A stretch of 62,696 nucleotides of DNA from Fragilaria crotonensis (lineage: Eukaryota > Bacillariophyta > Fragilariophyceae > Fragilariales > Fragilariaceae), in assembly GCA_022925895.1 (NCBI GenBank), contig JAKSYS010000351.1, positions 1-62,696 on the forward strand, read 5' to 3'. This document shows, piece after piece, positions 1 through 10,838 of this stretch; position 1 is the stretch's first letter, and every line of letters begins with the position of its first letter. The position numbers and the translations under genes are program-made. The notes under the pieces were generated by a model. The model was not told the origin of the DNA. It saw only the letters and a program-made list of their open reading frames with translations, and did no database searches.

Positions 1-678
1 AAACGACTGGCTGTTGGATAAGTGGTTTAGCGGAGCCACCATAGAGTTGTGACAACTGAGCCATGGCAGGACCACCAGGATAGGCAACAAGCACATCAGG
101 AGTCGCCCCATATTTGAGGAGAGTGGAAGAATCAAGGTGTAGTTCTCGAGCAATATGGTATGTTGACGTGAGGACAACAATCGTTTCATCTTGTAGTCTC
201 TGTAGCACGAAGAAGGCTCCGCCGACCACGTGGCCTGCACGCTGAGCTGTAATCGATAAAGCAGGAACGCCGGTGATTGGATCGGGAATAGTGATCGTCT
301 GTGAATACTTTATGGTATGAAGAGAGGGCTGTAGCAGAATCTAGCTCTCCCAACGAAAACGGTGGTCTCGTCCCGTCCAAGCAAAGGGATGCGTGTTGAT
401 CGTACAGTGCCATCTGTCCCATCTTTACTGTTGGAAACGTGGCGAACGCTGGTATTGATGGGAATTTCTGATGATATAGCGGCAAGCCTCCCATGCATCC
501 AAGCGTCGAATCGGATAATATAAGTGCCTGATGTTCAGGAAGCCGAGGAAGTGCATCTGTCCATCCAACGTTCCAAAAGAACACTTACGCCTCCATATTC
601 TATCAATGTGCATCTAGAGGTATTCGATGGACCTCTCTCGTCTAAACGGCTGCCGTAGATGGGCGTCACTCGCAACAT
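1..678 (-). CDS. CPSF2/CPSF100-like cleavage and polyadenylation factor, N-terminal part, cut by window edge
   Basis: This is the N-terminus of a metallo-beta-lactamase/beta-CASP family protein resembling CPSF2 (CPSF100), a non-catalytic subunit of the nuclear pre-mRNA 3'-end processing complex. Family features appear in order: a GW segment after a leucine-rich strand, a LILSDSTLGCMGGLP stretch aligned to the pseudo-active HxHxDH region, the typical VKMGQMALYD segment, then AGHVVGG. The likely start is the ATG at 678-676. The reading frame needs two +1 shifts, near 571-579 (a TTTTGG run) and near 321-329 (a CCC run). Homology runs across both points, so these look like single inserted bases rather than introns. 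The gene continues off the left edge. It is divergent to the oxygenase gene at 1057. An Integrator-subunit paralogue is less likely because the KMGQM motif is typical of CPSF2. Confidence 0.72.
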
Positions 679-1056
679 CGTAGATGTAGGGTGCAGTTCG
701 AAATGCAGTTGTCGACCACCATAACACCATAACTGATGTCGCTACATCTGTACCTGGTACAAGTACTCTAGAGTAGAGCAAAGTAGGATACGAAACGTCC
801 GTACTGACCCAGACAGTAGTCGTAACAACCGTACACGCGATGTTCTACTCCCTGGTACTCCAGTACAAGTATTTACCTGGTACTCCAGTACTCCAGAGTA
901 CGGTTTTCAGGCTCGATCTAAAATCACAGTAGATTCCATCGCGGCCACAGCCATGATCGATTCTAATTTAATGCCCAGTTGGCAACACACATCGAGCTGT
1001 TCGCACAGCAAGTTGATGATTTTCTACTACTGTTAGGTCTTTGACCATCCGTTCTC
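679..1056. other. Divergent intergenic region
   Basis: A 378-bp region between two divergent genes, presumably a shared promoter. It carries a cluster of GTAC-containing elements at about 745-903, including repeated GTACTCCAGTACTCC-type words. No TATA box or other named promoter element could be assigned. Confidence 0.4.
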
Positions 1057-1921
1057 ATGGACACGTACAGTGCGAGGTACATCACATTTGCCACACTTTT
1101 CTGGCTCGTTCCAGCGTCAAATGCTTGGCTATGGCCGCCACCATTCCGGACTAATAAGCCAACTAGACTTTTTCAAACTCAATCATTGAAAACGTCAATG
1201 GGCATTCCTCTGCACTTGGATGACATGCCTGTTGCAGATGCGATTCAGCCTATGGAGAACCTCGATGTCATTGTGGAGAAGCTATCTTCCAAACCCCCTA
1301 TCTTTGTTCTCCGAAATTTCATGTCTAGCGACGAATGTCAAGTGATCATGGATTCCGCACTTGTGCTTGAGCCAGCTCAGGTTGTATCTTCAGCATCCTC
1401 TGGGCATGAACGCAAACACTCCATGGTAGGATGGCTGGAGAATGCACCTGGAACATTGCCACGAGAGTTAGCACGGAGAAGCGCACTCTATTCTATTGGC
1501 TGGACAGGTCTTTCATGGGAGCCGAGGAGTGGAGCCGTTGCAAGTTGTGCGGTATGAACAGGGCGGGGAGTACGTTTTGCATCAGGATGGGAATCAACGT
1601 TTGCTTACTGTTCTGTATTACATAAATGGAGTGGGAGAGACATGGTTCCCATTGGCAGACTCTGTTCTGGAACCACAAACGAGAGCGCAAGCACTTTTTC
1701 AGTGTCGCTCTTTGGAACCTGGGCGTGACGGTGTCCTGGTTTCTGGTGAAGGACGCGGAACTACCATTAACAAAGGCGATGCCATCGCATTTTTCAATTA
1801 CTTCACGGATGGAACTTGTGATTGGCGTGCAATTCATGCTGGTCTTCCAGTTGCTACTACCAAATGGATTTCAAATCATTGGTTCTACCATGTGCCTCTC
1901 GGTGTCGATTCAGAACCATAG
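1057..1921 (+). CDS. Prolyl 4-hydroxylase-like 2-oxoglutarate/Fe(II) oxygenase, frame broken once
   Basis: A 2-oxoglutarate- and Fe(II)-dependent dioxygenase of the prolyl 4-hydroxylase alpha-subunit type. The C-terminal half has EPLQVVRYEQGGEY, then the HxD iron ligands (HQD), and finally HAGLPV with K-W-x-x-N-x-W. This gives the second iron-binding His and the 2-oxoglutarate-binding Lys. The first residues form a hydrophobic leader, so ER entry or a membrane anchor is likely. The N-terminal part is read from 1057 in one frame and the catalytic core to the stop at 1919-1921 in the +1 frame. The change lies at about 1480-1495, and no GT-AG intron of suitable length fits. The substrate is unknown. 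The stop codon is one base from that of the convergent membrane-protein gene. Confidence 0.75.
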
Positions 1922-1922
1922 C

Positions 1923-3157
1923 CTATCGAGACGATCCTCGCCCCAATCCTCTCCCAATCGAATTTCCAGTTGCCACAGACAGATGTCGGAGCTTTTGGGC
2001 GCCTCCGGTTTCCCGTAGCCACGTCCCAAATGTTGTCAATGCCGAGAAGAAGATTCCCCATATCCCAAAATAGGCATTTGAAGGGCCTCTGATTGGGCCC
2101 TGTACTCCGGTAAAGGTTGTGCAGCCCCAAGCGGAGACGCCGATCAATGCCGCAATAAGAAGCCCTTCCAAATAGGAGTATGCCTTGTGCCAGTCCTTCC
2201 ACTTTATTTTTGCACCTACGACCAATCCCGACACGCCAACTGTAGTCCAAATGATAGCAATTGTTCGAATCCATTCGCTGTTCACGAGCACGATTGGGTT
2301 TCCATCGATGTCGTAGAAGGCGAAGTACTCTCGGTTGATGTAAATGTCAGTAATGGCCGCAGCAGCAACCACGCAGAAAATGAAGGCATAAAACCAGTTG
2401 TACAGCTGTTCATGAACGAGTTCCTGCGTTAGGTCTGGCAACTCTGCTTGCGAGTAGCACTCAGAACGACACTTACGGTGGTTTTTCGCCGGCGGGCCAC
2501 GAACCCAGAAACATTCGATAAATTCGCACTCACTCTCCACATATCAAAGTTGAGAGCTGATGCAATAAATGCTATCCATGTTGTGAAGTAAACGTTTGCT
2601 TGAGTAGCACCAATCGAGAAGCTGCTGGTACAGATATGAACTCCTGCCGCCCAAAAAATCCCATTCAGTATCAGCAGATTGCGCTCCCATATGCTTCCGT
2701 CCCGAAAGACTTTTCTCCAAAATCGTGGAAAGCAAAATGTATCGAAGTGCACCAGCAGGATGACCGATGAGGATGTGATCCCCACGCAAGCAACAACGAA
2801 CGCTCCAATAAATTTCCAAACGAACACCCGAGTGCCATCAATCAATACAAACTTATCTTTCTTGAGATAACCGTATTTATCAAAGAACGCCTTTTGCACA
2901 TCATCATTCTTGTAGAACTGCGCCACTGACGCCACCATGACAATACTGGCAATCAGTATATACAGATAGCCCGCGAGTCGAGGCGAAGCACGAATATCCA
3001 TCGCACTGGTGTAAATCGCCGCTTCCTGGTTTGGCTCCGGATCTACCACGGATCTCATCAGTGACGACCGGAAGGAAGCATGACGCTGCCAGTTGTTCTG
3101 CGATGGTTCTCGTTGCATGGCAGAAGGAGACTCATCCAACACTACACGGGTGGGCAT
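1923..3157 (-). CDS. Multi-pass membrane protein of unknown function, two coding blocks
   Basis: An integral membrane protein I cannot assign to a family. The first block (3157 to about 2490) has a polar, Ser/Arg-rich N-terminus of about 55 residues and then four or more hydrophobic helices. The second block (about 2455 to 1923) has four more, ending in a basic tail. About eight transmembrane segments in total suggest a transporter-, channel- or receptor-like fold. The blocks are in different frames. The junction contains GTAAGT, and excising a 35-nt GT-AG segment (2456-2490) would restore the frame. A single-base indel is the alternative. The gene is convergent with the P4H-like gene, with stop codons one base apart. 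Confidence 0.6.
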
Positions 3158-3616
3158 GATCGAACAATCACGCTGTGTCTCTTGTCAAGGTTTTTGCAAG
3201 TGGATCAAATGATTGCTACTTATTAGTAACAGTTAGTAGAATGCTGTGTTGAGATCGGTTGACAAGTGGCAAGTCAGGTACTAGTATCACAGTTAACCAT
3301 CTCCGAACGAGTGCAAAGGAGATATGCCTCTGATGAATATTGAATCATGTTGTTGTACTGGAGTACTCCAGTACGTTGTATGGCATACCGGCATACCGAA
3401 TGTGTATGCATATGTGAAATTTGTAGGTCTACAAGTATCATACATGTTTACATGTATCATAACAGCGGGGCGTTGGGCCTCGTATTTTGTTCAAGGTACG
3501 CGTACAAGTACTACCTGGTACCGGTAGTACAGGAAGGTCGGCGGAAGTGATGCCGGAGGACTTCGTACGTTCATACTGTCGCCCTTCCCTTCGATAAAAC
3601 CCTTATTGGTGTACTG
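3158..3616. other. Intergenic region with GTAC-rich repeats
   Basis: Separates two divergently transcribed genes. Several GTAC words lie between 3357 and 3535, for example CTGGAGTACTCCAGTACG at 3358-3375. No RNA gene or clear promoter element was found. Confidence 0.35.
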
Positions 3617-4315
3617 ATGTACTCGGAGTATGCACGGAGGGAAACAACAACAAACGACAGCAAGGAAGAATTTCATACTTCAGTTCCTGATTCTCTCGAA
3701 CACTCAGCAAACGGTTCTATTGTACGACGATCACACCTGCTGACACTCAGACATTGTTTCAACAGGGCGATTCATGATTTGGTCATGTCAGTTGCTTCAT
3801 CGACCGCGTCGGATGATGACTCGCTAATGAAAGCAATCAACAATTTGCTTGAGCCTGAACTACGCGCAGTCCTGCAACACATTTCTCTTGTTCATCCTGA
3901 AGTCGTTCATGCTGCTCTTAAACACCAGCAATTCCCTGGCGGCATTGATGACATGCATTCCGTCATTACCGTACCGGCATCCAACACAAGCAAAAGCCGC
4001 TCGGATGAATCACCTCCTCCGGTTCGAGGAGATATCCATGGCATCACACATCCGTCAAAATTCAGTTCTACCGATACCGATGACGATCCAATGGAGTCAC
4101 ATCCACCAAAGGGAGGTTCCTTCTTGCGGCAACGAGCCGACTTAAATGGTGGGAACCATCAGGCGCCGTTCATTCCACTGCGGAGGGTTGCGTCGCCGCC
4201 GCAGCTTCATGACGAATCACCGTCTCGCGCCCCGGCACCGCCCAGGAAACGTGTATCTCCTGCACCTCCACCTTGTGAGGTCCCGCAATTAGAATCGAGC
4301 CATCCACGGAATTGA
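3617..4315 (+). CDS. Hypothetical low-complexity protein
   Basis: An uninterrupted 232-codon open frame. The first half is moderately helical, with a run rich in Leu, His and Ala. The second half is Pro/Ser/Asp-rich and ends in basic and proline-rich repeats (PAPPRKRVSPAPPP). No domain is recognised. The first ATG overlaps a GTACTCGGAGTA intergenic motif, so the internal ATG at about 3785 is a plausible alternative start. Coding status rests on frame length and composition only. Confidence 0.45.
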   Translation: MYSEYARRETTTNDSKEEFHTSVPDSLEHSANGSIVRRSHLLTLRHCFNRAIHDLVMSVASSTASDDDSLMKAINNLLEPELRAVLQHISLVHPEVVHAALKHQQFPGGIDDMHSVITVPASNTSKSRSDESPPPVRGDIHGITHPSKFSSTDTDDDPMESHPPKGGSFLRQRADLNGGNHQAPFIPLRRVASPPQLHDESPSRAPAPPRKRVSPAPPPCEVPQLESSHPRN

Positions 4316-5290
4316 GTTGAGACTGCAGGCATCTATAGTGTGATGTTGAAGTTGATCATAACTCCGTCGTACTTGGAGTTTTATACTATCCACCTGACGT
4401 CCTCAAGCATCTTTGACATCCGTACATTTGCGATTGTCGAGCCGATTTTTAAGAAAGTGCAGGTATCTGTCAAAGCGAATAACAAGGCGCTAGCAGAGAA
4501 AGATTGCTGTCGGAAGGCAACTATTATCATCTCAACGCTCTATGCGAACTACCAACACGATCCATTTTGCAAGGCCTTCGCAGAGTACTGTACTCGAGTA
4601 CAAGTACTCGGAGTACTCCGTAAATGATACTACTTGTACTGCACCGGCATTAGTGGGCGACTTTGTAGAGTACTGGAGTACCAGTTGCGATAGTACTGTA
4701 GGCCACTATCCACTACTACAGTACTCCTCGAATACTCTACTACATGTAGCTAGTACCGGTACTCGACTGGTACAGTGTACAGTGTACGATATTGTGTCCT
4801 GTTCTCCGACCGTATGTACGTATGTACGACATATTGGTTTCATGCATTTAAATATACATGAAGGATATATATAATACATATGTCTCATGGCGGATCTCAT
4901 GATAGAGTAGAGAACATATCACATATCACATATCACATATATGATTGATGGTTGCCGAATGTAGTGAAATTCCTGATTCCCACCCGCAGCATTGGTTTTG
5001 GTTGTTGGGATCGAAGTCTCAATCGGGGGATCGGGGGGGAGGCGCAAGTGCGGGGCTCGGGTTTTTTAAGAGGTTCGCATTCCATGCAAGATCAACGAGC
5101 ATTGAGCTTACCAACGTAAAGGCATACGGCACAGTCGCTAAAACGTATTAGGAGTCTGTCCCCTCTACTCTAGAAACTGCGTTGTGCCCGAAGTCCGAAC
5201 CCTGTTTGCACACCGGTTGCAACTGTATTCAACGCAGAGAAAAGTTATCGCATCCCTCGTTCGGAAACGTTTCCTTCACCTGCTATCACA
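4316..5290. other. Intergenic region with GTAC palindromes and a short tandem repeat
   Basis: Nearly 1 kb without a convincing gene. It contains a dense cluster of GTAC palindromes at about 4580-4800, including a perfect 12-bp palindrome GTACTCGAGTAC at 4590-4601. A short tandem array of the unit CATATCA lies at about 4914-4940. The last 300 bases should contain the promoter of the TMEM45-like gene. Confidence 0.4.
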
Positions 5291-6193
5291 ATGGCACTGA
5301 GCATGACGATGACTCGTATCCTCCATGGCGATGATGGTTCGAGTATGAGCGGAATGGAAGGTGGATTTTCGGGATCAGTAGGAGGTCACGTCTTTCCTGG
5401 TTCGTTCTTCATTGGTGTTAGCATCTTCTTCTTAATCTTGACGACTCAGCGCCTTTTCAAGTGTGATTCGATCGAGGATTTCTGTGCCACGCACATTCCG
5501 GAACGAAATCCCAAGGTCTTGAGGCGTGTCGGTTTAGTAGCCGTGATTGGCACTCTACTTGGAATCTGCGTGGAGGGAGTGGGCGGTGAACTTTTCTTGG
5601 GCGAAGCACCTCATCCTTTTTTCCAGAATTTACAGCATATTACGTTGTATACTCTGTTCTTCTTTTCGGGAGTGGTCGGTATATTGGAGTCGGTGGACTT
5701 GTTGCCTCAGGAGTCCTTTCGTGCTGCAACCGCTACAGCATTCTTGGCCGAAGCCATCATTTGGAACGAACATGCTCAAATGAAAATGAATCTCGTTGAT
5801 CAACGCATTCATGTTCTGGTTGCCATGACTTGTTTGGGGTCCTCCGTTATGATGATCATATCTTTGTACAAGCCAAATCACATGTTGCCGTTCGTTGGAG
5901 GTTTCTTGTTCATGCTGTGGCAAGGATTGTGGCTTTTTGCTGCTGCTTACAACATTCGGCATGTTCCACACTTTGATTTGGAGGAAATGACCAGTTACTT
6001 TATCCTTGAAGGTGTCGCGTTAGGACTCTGTGTATTGGTGGTGAGCGTATGTTGGCATCGCAAATGTGCGTCGCAAGGACTCGTCAAGGACGATGCCTAT
6101 GCGCGAGTGCACCTTTCACAGGTTGACGACGATGACGATGACGACGATGCAGTCGTTCGGAAGAATGGGACCGACAACCTACATGTTGTTTGA
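5291..6193 (+). CDS. TMEM45/DUF716-family membrane protein
   Basis: A 300-residue single-exon protein of the TMEM45 (DUF716) family of multi-pass membrane proteins, whose biochemical role is poorly defined. Visible family features are the N-terminal GGHVFPGSFF segment, a central helix pair around QHITLYTLFFFSGVVGI, and conserved acidic/His positions in the AEAIIWNEHAQ and QRIHVL segments, which lie in membrane helices in this family. About seven hydrophobic helices are present. The C-terminus is cytosolic-looking, with an Asp-rich stretch encoded by a GAC/GAT repeat at about 6123-6150. The length fits the family and the frame is intact. Confidence 0.8.
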   Translation: MALSMTMTRILHGDDGSSMSGMEGGFSGSVGGHVFPGSFFIGVSIFFLILTTQRLFKCDSIEDFCATHIPERNPKVLRRVGLVAVIGTLLGICVEGVGGELFLGEAPHPFFQNLQHITLYTLFFFSGVVGILESVDLLPQESFRAATATAFLAEAIIWNEHAQMKMNLVDQRIHVLVAMTCLGSSVMMIISLYKPNHMLPFVGGFLFMLWQGLWLFAAAYNIRHVPHFDLEEMTSYFILEGVALGLCVLVVSVCWHRKCASQGLVKDDAYARVHLSQVDDDDDDDDAVVRKNGTDNLHVV

Positions 6194-6414
6194 ACAATTC
6201 CTAAGGTATCACTATCAACACTCAGGCGTGTTGCAAGAATATTTACCCTCACCTTTGAGCATCCTTTAAATCGTCAACCTCAGTATTTTAAGAATCTACC
6301 TAGTCCGTACAACATTATCTAAAAGCTTGGTCTCACAATAAAGAGATCCATAAGCACACGCATTCTTCCTTTCGTCTCTTACATTTCATTTGTACCTGAA
6401 ATCAATCACAACTT

Positions 6415-7857
6415 TCAATGAGCGAATGAGGCCCGGCCATATGGATGGTACACGGGCTGAAGAGGAGGCGCCTCCTTAGGAGAGGTCCCATAAACAACCA
6501 ACATGCTTCCATGGGAAGCTTGGTTTACATTTGCTCTCATGACCTCACGCGCGGGAGTAGCACGCTGAGTAGTAGCCTTGATGGCGGCAAGAGGAGCTTG
6601 AGAACCAACGTTCCAGGATGTTACTGGTGGGATGGGACGACTTTTGCCATCGCTCATCTTCTTCGAATCCTTTTCTTGCTTCATTGTCAGCTTCAACGGG
6701 CACAAGGCGGGTTCTCCGATGTCATCCAAGTTGACTAGGTTGCCCATCGCCTTCTCAAGCTCACTGAGCTGGCGAACCGAGGTTGGAGAATCGTGTGTAC
6801 CAACCTGGGAGAATTCCTCGATGGGAGATTGGAAGAAGGTGCCTGTGGGGCTGGTGGTGCCAGATGTGACACTGCCAGAAGACGCAAAGTACATGGTCTG
6901 GTGAGGAGCGACTGAGTGGGTCTGCGAAGCAAGTATTTGCTGTTGCGGAGCAGCTGGAACGCGGTATGTGTGTGGCTCGTACGCCAACGCAAGCAGAGCT
7001 GGAGCTTTTGGAGCTGGACCGTACGCGTTGAGAATCTGATTCGCAACATCGTTATAGGTTGCCGGAGCGGGTTGGACTGGCGCAAACTGGTCGACAACAG
7101 GGGCACTCGCAGAAAACAGTGGCTGTTCCATCAAACCGGCAGATTGGGTTGGCGAAAGAAGGTCATGCACAGCAACTGGCTGTGGCACCGGTCCCAGAGG
7201 AACTGACTGTGCACGTTGTGGTGCTGGGCGTGTTTGTCGACGGTGTTGAAACTCATCCGAATGGACACCGTTTTCAATTTTGTCGCCGTGTTGATACTGT
7301 CTTCCTGCAGAATACCGGTGGTTGTCGCTTTCGGGGAGATAACCGCGTTCCAATGCTTGCGGTGCGGCAAATGCCATCCTAGCCTTCGCACCGCGATTCA
7401 GAATTTCTTTGCTTGAAACAACGCCTAGCTCAAAGATCTTGGGCATGCTGAAGAAGCTCAACCCATCAAGGAACAGATCAAACTGGCGAAAGGTTGGGTC
7501 GTCAGCACGACCAAATCGAGTGGCGTGCGCGACAAGCTTCATGACATGGTTGCCCGCAGTGGTCCAAGAACATTCAAACCTCATCTCAGTCCTCTTTCCG
7601 CGCGAAAAGTGCACTTCCGCTCCATCAGCAGTCACGACGCGCTTTCCAGAGGTCAAACTCCAGATAAGGTTAACTTCATGTTCCTCGCCCCGACAATGGA
7701 TTCCTTTGAGGCCCTGAGCAAGGGCCTCAGCATTGGAAAATCCATAGCTGAAGCGAACTTTGCGCTTCGAGAGAGAAAAACGCTTGCCTTTGGTAGAGGC
7801 GGAGAAGTCTACTTGGTAGACGGGGTTAATGCGCATATCATACTTGGCAGAGCTCAT
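6415..7857 (-). CDS. FAIM-like beta-domain protein with long disordered tail
   Basis: A 480-residue single-exon protein. Residues about 60-145 resemble the FAIM (Fas apoptotic inhibitory molecule) beta-sandwich: WSLTSGKRVVTADGAEVHFS is followed by regularly spaced beta-strand patterns ending in FDLFLDGLSFF. FAIM proteins act in cell survival and protein-aggregation control in animals; the role in algae is unknown. From about residue 190 the protein is Pro/Gln/Ala/Ser-rich and probably disordered, with a QPAPATYND-type linker and a basic motif. It is convergent with the TMEM45-like gene, with 221 bp between stops. The FAIM relation is by motif only. Confidence 0.6.
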   Translation of the reverse strand: MSSAKYDMRINPVYQVDFSASTKGKRFSLSKRKVRFSYGFSNAEALAQGLKGIHCRGEEHEVNLIWSLTSGKRVVTADGAEVHFSRGKRTEMRFECSWTTAGNHVMKLVAHATRFGRADDPTFRQFDLFLDGLSFFSMPKIFELGVVSSKEILNRGAKARMAFAAPQALERGYLPESDNHRYSAGRQYQHGDKIENGVHSDEFQHRRQTRPAPQRAQSVPLGPVPQPVAVHDLLSPTQSAGLMEQPLFSASAPVVDQFAPVQPAPATYNDVANQILNAYGPAPKAPALLALAYEPHTYRVPAAPQQQILASQTHSVAPHQTMYFASSGSVTSGTTSPTGTFFQSPIEEFSQVGTHDSPTSVRQLSELEKAMGNLVNLDDIGEPALCPLKLTMKQEKDSKKMSDGKSRPIPPVTSWNVGSQAPLAAIKATTQRATPAREVMRANVNQASHGSMLVVYGTSPKEAPPLQPVYHPYGRASFAH

Positions 7858-8933
7858 CTTTGTTGCAGAGGCAATTCTTCCTCGGAGTTTACGGTTTTGT
7901 GGTTTTCACACGTTTTTGTTTTGTGTGTCAGCTAATCAAGAAAGGTGAAAGAAACGCAACGCAAAACGTGAGACTTGCGAGACTGAACACGGGTAAGTCT
8001 TACTTTGTCCATAGTGCAATCCCACGTTCGACGGTGTACCACGATGCCCGTGAACACATGATTTAAGTTCAAATTTCTTACGACTCCGTGATGACTGAAA
8101 ATCCGACCAAGGCATAAATCTCCCCATTGGCATTCTTGTTGATACCGGTCGGTGTAATGAGACGTATAAAATTATGGACAGAGGGTCCTAAGGGGAGTAA
8201 CACGTATTCTACGGTTTCAAAACCTGATTCTCTACAAGAGCGAACTGTCACGCTGGTTCGTGTCACGTTTGAAGGACACAGACCTAACGGTAGACCGAGA
8301 GCCCATACGGCTAAACTAAAAATGTGGCTACAAGTACAATCTACTCCTACGCCATACCGTAAGCTGAAAAACTCAGAAGGTGAAGTACTACTTTTACCGG
8401 TAGTATGGTAGTGGTGAAGGTACTGTAAAATGTACTGGTACGTGTCGTTAAGATGCGTTTATGATATGCATACAATAGCAAACTGTACTGTAGTACTCTG
8501 CGGAATACTACAAGTACTGTCTAGCGACCAGGTAGTACACCTCCAAAGAGTACTTTCCCGCATCTCCCAGTACTTGTACGACATACGAATACCATTTTTC
8601 CTTGGGAGGACGGAGTAGACTACGATGGAGTGGGTTGTTGCTTGTTGCACTCCAGCCGGCGGTTGAGGTACCTGTAGCTAGTAGTAGTAGTCATAGTAAC
8701 ATGACGACTACGGTAGAAAAAGTAAAAAGTGAACTGTTAAACAAGATCGCCTCGGCCCAACGAACTACCGGTAGGTGATATTCTGTTTCAGATCTAACTG
8801 AAATCATGCCAGTCGTGGCATCCGCAACACCGCAACACCGCAACATCCCCGAAGAGTAGTACCTCAAACATCGTGAATGCAAAAAGCGCGTGCATTACAC
8901 TTCATTACAGTAAGCATTCGGTGGCTTCAAGAA
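7858..8933. other. Intergenic region
   Basis: About 1.1 kb with no supported gene. GTAC-rich words occur at 8330-8620. A microrepeat of the unit CAACACCG lies at 8823-8844. The segment next to 7858 should contain the FAIM-like gene promoter, and the right part the 3' end of the BUD23 transcript. Confidence 0.35.
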
Positions 8934-9903
8934 TTAAAATTTTCCAGGTCGCCGTCGCGCAGTATACTTCGAATCTGGGCGAACATCCTTGCCCTTTGTT
9001 CGCTGAGTCTCCTTCTTTTGGACGATCCATTCCTTGGTCTTGATCCCTCCCTTCTTCTTTCGCACTGGTCGCTTCCTGTCTCCTTTCTCTTCCCGATCTA
9101 CACGAACTTGATGAAGCGAACCATCGGTGAGTGCCTGTGGGGTCTTCGCATTGCGATCAAAGCTGAGAACGAGATAATGCTTCTTTGCCTTCGCAGAGTT
9201 CGGGTAATCCACAACAATCCCTCCAGCAAAACCAACTTTGGCTGCACATTCTGATATCAAAATAGCCTGTTCTGCCGTCTCGGGATAAAACTGCAAGACC
9301 GCACGCCCCCCTCGTCGAAGAACCGTGTAGAGAGATGAAAAGAACCGCGTCAAGCGCTTTTTGGGGTTTTGATTCTTTGAATTGGAATAACAGAGCCATT
9401 GAAGTGCTGAAATCGAAATGCAGGCATCAAAGGTGGCTGGACGAAAAGGTAGCCCAGTTCCCATATCCTGTGCCTGAATGTCAGTTGATACTCGTGGATG
9501 TGCATTGAGGAAATTCATCGCAACTTACATGGTGCATTAAATCTCCAGTCGACGGGCTCTCCTCTCCATCATCATCCTCCTCATCTTCGTCGTCGTTCAT
9601 GCGATCAGAAGCGATCTCCCGCGATCTTCCGATACGCTCGTTCGCCACATTCAACATATCTCGCGAGACGTCGCAACCGACCCACACGTGGCCATTTTCT
9701 TCTAAAACTTGACCAGAGAGTCCAGAACCGCAACCGATGTCCAAAATGAAGGAAGGCTTGTCGGCTGGCAGCCGCAAAAGTTCGATGGCACGCTCTGTGA
9801 TTTCTCGTTGCACGCCAATCATGCGACTTGAGCTATCATATTTTTTCGCCTCCTTGGCATTGTAGAATAAGGAGGCGTGTCCTGTCAGTTCGGGTCTTGA
9901 CAT
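8934..9903 (-). CDS. BUD23: 18S rRNA (guanine-N7)-methyltransferase BUD23/WBSCR22
   Basis: An S-adenosylmethionine-dependent methyltransferase that methylates a guanine of 18S rRNA during small-subunit biogenesis, acting with TRM112 in nucleus and cytoplasm. Exon 1 is 9903-9529, exon 2 is 9473-8934, with a 55-nt GTAAGT...CAG intron between them. The product is about 304 residues. It starts with the conserved MSRPE, has SAM motif I LDIGCGSGLSG, then DMGTGLPFRPATFDACISIS (motif IV region), QNPKKRL, VDYPNSAKAKK and the basic tail ending RRRPGKF, all diagnostic of the family. An acidic insert precedes the intron. Upstream ATGs exist, but MSRPE is the family start. Confidence 0.93.
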
Positions 9904-10838
9904 TATTGCAGTGTGATGGCTTGCAAGAGGTTTGAGAAACTGGCACAATCGGCTCTGACTGAAACGCAAGTAAAACACACTTCGCTTTGCTCTGTTGCAC
10001 TGTTGCTGCGAAACAGAAGGTTTCGCGATGATTTAAATGGAGGTCTTATGGCACCAATTGAATAGTGTCCTCGTTACGCTCATTACCTGTTTTTGACTGC
10101 GCGGAATCACGTATGACGTATGACTCCCCCTACTCTTGTCCTTTTACTGAATATGAATTGTACTCATTAATATACATATATCTTTAATATCTTGCGTGCA
10201 GAATTCAACCCTACTCTCCATACCGGTATTCTCTCTATGATATTTCATACTCTAGTAGAGAGCTCTATTGTAGTAGTAGTAGAGAACTGACATACTATGA
10301 CATAGTAGAGAGAGTCTCTCTCAACTCTCAAGTATTTGTCCTTCGTACCGGTACATTAGAGAACATTTGTACTCCGAGTACTCGGAGTACATCATGTGCA
10401 GATCTGACACATTGCATCACCTCATGGTGCATGATAGCGAGGAATTGCGTCGAATGGACATGGTTGACGACTACGAGATCTATTCTGTGCGTTTAGAACT
10501 GGAATGCGAAAAACCTTTCTGACTTTCTTCCTTACATTACCGTCAAAATCATACTCCTCTGCAAAATGGTTGGCACGAGTGCTGGCATCTCACCACCTCC
10601 TTAAAAGAATGCTGATTTACCTATTTGAGGGTACACATCAGGCATCGCCCGAAAAATCCAAGTCTCAATGTTAGACAAGAACAGGAATTCGTCGAATCAT
10701 GCTATTTTTGGTTAATGAAACCATAAGCAATAGCTTGAACTCCAATAATTGCAAGCGACCCTTGTATGTTAGTGATGACGCTCGGAAACAACGATGCCAC
10801 CAAGAAGTGTCGCATCGTCATGAGGCAACTGGGGCTGG
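9904..10838. other. Intergenic region with a 22-bp perfect GTAC palindrome
   Basis: No supported gene. AT-rich stretches and TAGTAG/AGAG repeats lie at 10240-10330. A perfect 22-bp palindrome built from GTACTCCGAGT and its complement occupies 10369-10390. The upstream region of BUD23 is at the left end. Confidence 0.4.

Noticed and set aside
553-589. 32-nt GTAAGT...CAG segment in the CPSF2-like gene as an ultrashort intron
   Set aside because: Its removal does not restore the frame, and the conserved GW segment lies inside it.
4340-4874. Overlapping plus-strand open stretches (95 and 110 codons)
   Set aside because: They run through GTAC repeat clusters, are low in complexity, and show no domain or splice context.
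7409-7935. Plus-strand frames opposite the FAIM-like gene
   Set aside because: Antisense shadows of a well-supported coding frame.
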